NCBI RefSeq assembly: GCF_031180885.1
Contig: NZ_JAPSLK010000031.1
Coordinates: 33,096-97,095 of the forward strand
DNA length: 64,000 nucleotides
DNA from: Saccharothrix sp.
GTDB taxonomy: Bacteria > Actinomycetota > Actinomycetes > Mycobacteriales > Pseudonocardiaceae
Direction: 5' to 3'
Position numbers and translations under genes: made by a program. A model generated the notes under the pieces. The model had not been told where the DNA came from. It ran no database searches and worked only from the letters and a program-made list of their open reading frames with translations. Shown in pieces: positions 62,750 through 64,000 of this stretch (positions are counted from its first letter, which is position 1; each line of letters opens with the position of its first letter).

Positions 62750-63376
62750 TCACTTGGCGGAGAGCTTCCGGTACGGCAGGACGCTGTCCACGATGCCGTA
62801 GTCCTTGGCCTCTTCGGCGGTGAGGATCTTGTCGCGTTCGATGTCCGTGCGCACCTGTTCGGGCGTGCGGCTGGTGTGCTTGGCCAGCGTGGTCTCCAGC
62901 AGCCGGCGGACGCGCTGGATCTCGTTGGACTGGATCTCCAGGTCCGACACCTGGCCGTACACGCCCTCGGTGGCCGGCTGGTGGATCAGGATCCGCGAGT
63001 TCGGCAGCGCGTGCCGCTTGCCCGGGGTGCCCGCCGCGAGCAGCACGGCGGCGGCCGAGGCGGCCTGGCCCAGGCAGTAGGTCTGGATGTCCGGGCGGAC
63101 GAACTGCATGGTGTCGTAGATGGCCATCAGCGAGGTGAACGAGCCACCCGGCGAGTTGATGTACATCAGGATGTCGCGGTCCGGGTCCTCGGACTCCAGC
63201 ACCAGCAGCTGGGCCATCACGTCGTTGGCCGACGCGTCGTCCACCTGCACGCCGAGGAAGATGATGCGCTCCTCGAACAGCTTGTTGTAGGGGTTGGACT
63301 CCTTGATGCCGTAGCTGGTGCGCTCGACGAACGACGGGAGCACGTACCGGGACTGCGGCGCGTGGAACTGGCTCAC
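62750..63376 (-). CDS. clpP2: ClpP2 protease subunit
   Basis: A 208-residue subunit with catalytic serine in [14 protein letters not shown], histidine in RILIHQP and the N-terminus [20 protein letters not shown] typical of actinobacterial ClpP2. Together with ClpP1 it forms a mixed 14-mer. A 206-base gap to clpX with short inverted repeats (such as CCCGACAC / GTGTCGGG) may hold a terminator or promoter; I could not place it firmly. Confidence 0.95.
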   Translation of the reverse strand: MSQFHAPQSRYVLPSFVERTSYGIKESNPYNKLFEERIIFLGVQVDDASANDVMAQLLVLESEDPDRDILMYINSPGGSFTSLMAIYDTMQFVRPDIQTYCLGQAASAAAVLLAAGTPGKRHALPNSRILIHQPATEGVYGQVSDLEIQSNEIQRVRRLLETTLAKHTSRTPEQVRTDIERDKILTAEEAKDYGIVDSVLPYRKLSAK

Positions 63377-63407
63377 TTGGTCTCTCCTGGTCGGTGTGCT
63401 CGCCGGG

Positions 63408-63986
63408 TCAGTTGGTGTTGGCCTGGCTGGCGCGGGTGATCACCTTGTCCACGAAGCCGTACTCCAGGGCCTCCTGGGCGGTGAACCAGCGGTCGCGGTC
63501 GGAGTCCGCGATGATCCGCTCCACCGGCTGACCGGTGTGCTCGGCGATCAGCTCGGCCATCTCCCGCTTGGTGCGGGTGAGCATGTCCGCCTGGATGGCG
63601 ATGTCGGCCGCGGTGCCGCCGACGCCCGCCGAGGGCTGGTGCATGAGGATGCGGGCGTGCGGCAGCGCGTGCCGCTTGCCGGGGGTGCCCGCGGAGAGCA
63701 GGAACTGGCCCATGGAGGCCGCGAGGCCCATGGCGTAGGTCGCCACGTCGGGCTCGATGAGCTGCATGGTGTCGAAGATCGCCATGCCCGCGGTCACCGA
63801 GCCGCCGGGCGAGTTGATGTAGAGCGTGATGTCCTTCTCGGGGTCCTCGGCCGCGAGGAGGAGCAGCTGTGCCGTGATCTGGTTGGCGATGCCCTCTTCG
63901 ACCTGCGACCCCAGCACGATGATCCGCTCGCGGAGCAGGCGCTCGTAGACCGAGTCGTTGAGGTTCATCCCCGTGGCCGACCGCAT
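63408..63986 (-). CDS. clpP1: ClpP1 protease subunit (start near window edge)
   Basis: A ClpP1-type subunit with catalytic serine in [14 protein letters not shown] and histidine in RILMHQPS, ending in [14 protein letters not shown]. The frame is open to the right edge, so the start is 63986, or ATG 63968, or a codon beyond the window. It lies 31 bases before clpP2 and is presumably cotranscribed with it. In mycobacteria both subunits are needed for activity. Confidence 0.92.
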   Translation of the reverse strand: MRSATGMNLNDSVYERLLRERIIVLGSQVEEGIANQITAQLLLLAAEDPEKDITLYINSPGGSVTAGMAIFDTMQLIEPDVATYAMGLAASMGQFLLSAGTPGKRHALPHARILMHQPSAGVGGTAADIAIQADMLTRTKREMAELIAEHTGQPVERIIADSDRDRWFTAQEALEYGFVDKVITRASQANTN

Positions 63987-64000
63987 CTCGGGCGTCGGGA

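Overview
The window is very GC-rich, about 70% or more, with strong third-position GC, many GTG starts and 1-4 base gene overlaps. Gene content and order point to an actinomycete of the Pseudonocardiales (Saccharothrix / Actinosynnema / Lentzea type); this is an inference from gene families, not from a database match. The evidence includes paired ClpP subunits, a mycobacterium-like comEC-comEA-degV-octT-gpgP-rsfS-nadD block, type VII (ESX) accessory proteins and large LuxR (LAL) regulators.

Most of the window is one conserved actinobacterial core string, read mainly on the minus strand: clpP1-clpP2-clpX (64-61 kb), valS-folC-DUF4233 (49.5-45 kb), ndk (34 kb), rne-rplU-rpmA-obg-proB (21-14.4 kb), proA, nadD-rsfS-gpgP-octT-degV (8-4.9 kb) and comEA-comEC (4.8-1.6 kb). 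A 5'-truncated threonine synthase lies at the left edge. Accessory blocks interrupt this string.

The accessory blocks, from left to right, are as follows. (1) recQ, a GNAT gene and an MHS-family transporter at 10-14 kb, ending in a GC-rich tandem array. (2) A block at 22.3-28.4 kb separating DUF2344 from its usual radical-SAM partner; it holds a secreted subtilisin, an 888-aa LAL regulator, an orphan ECF sigma factor and a membrane heme-type protein fused to a ferredoxin, with a perfect CRP-type site. (3) DoxX, a three-gene ABC exporter and a GNAT gene at 30.3-34 kb. (4) A secreted 1,839-aa double-GH13 amylase-pullulanase at 34.7-40.3 kb with an unusual 5' leader. (5) A broken phoD phosphatase gene split by a 2.5 kb cassette with a YbaB-like protein, an ESX target, a candidate toxin and a candidate immunity gene (40.5-44.2 kb). 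(6) A formate-related group at 50.9-59.8 kb (FdhF/YdeP-type oxidoreductase, FdhD, OFA transporter with a tiny partner protein, CaiB/BaiF CoA-transferase), interleaved with an ArsR-like regulator, a lipoprotein and an FAD oxidoreductase.

The most unusual non-coding signals are four. The pullulanase leader can form two mutually exclusive long hairpins, one of which buries the ribosome binding site. A 50-base palindromic repeat occurs near fdhF and again in opposite orientation at the end of fdhD. G-rich or C-rich tandem arrays sit between convergent genes. A perfect AT-rich 17-bp inverted repeat lies between the ArsR-like gene and its divergent neighbour.
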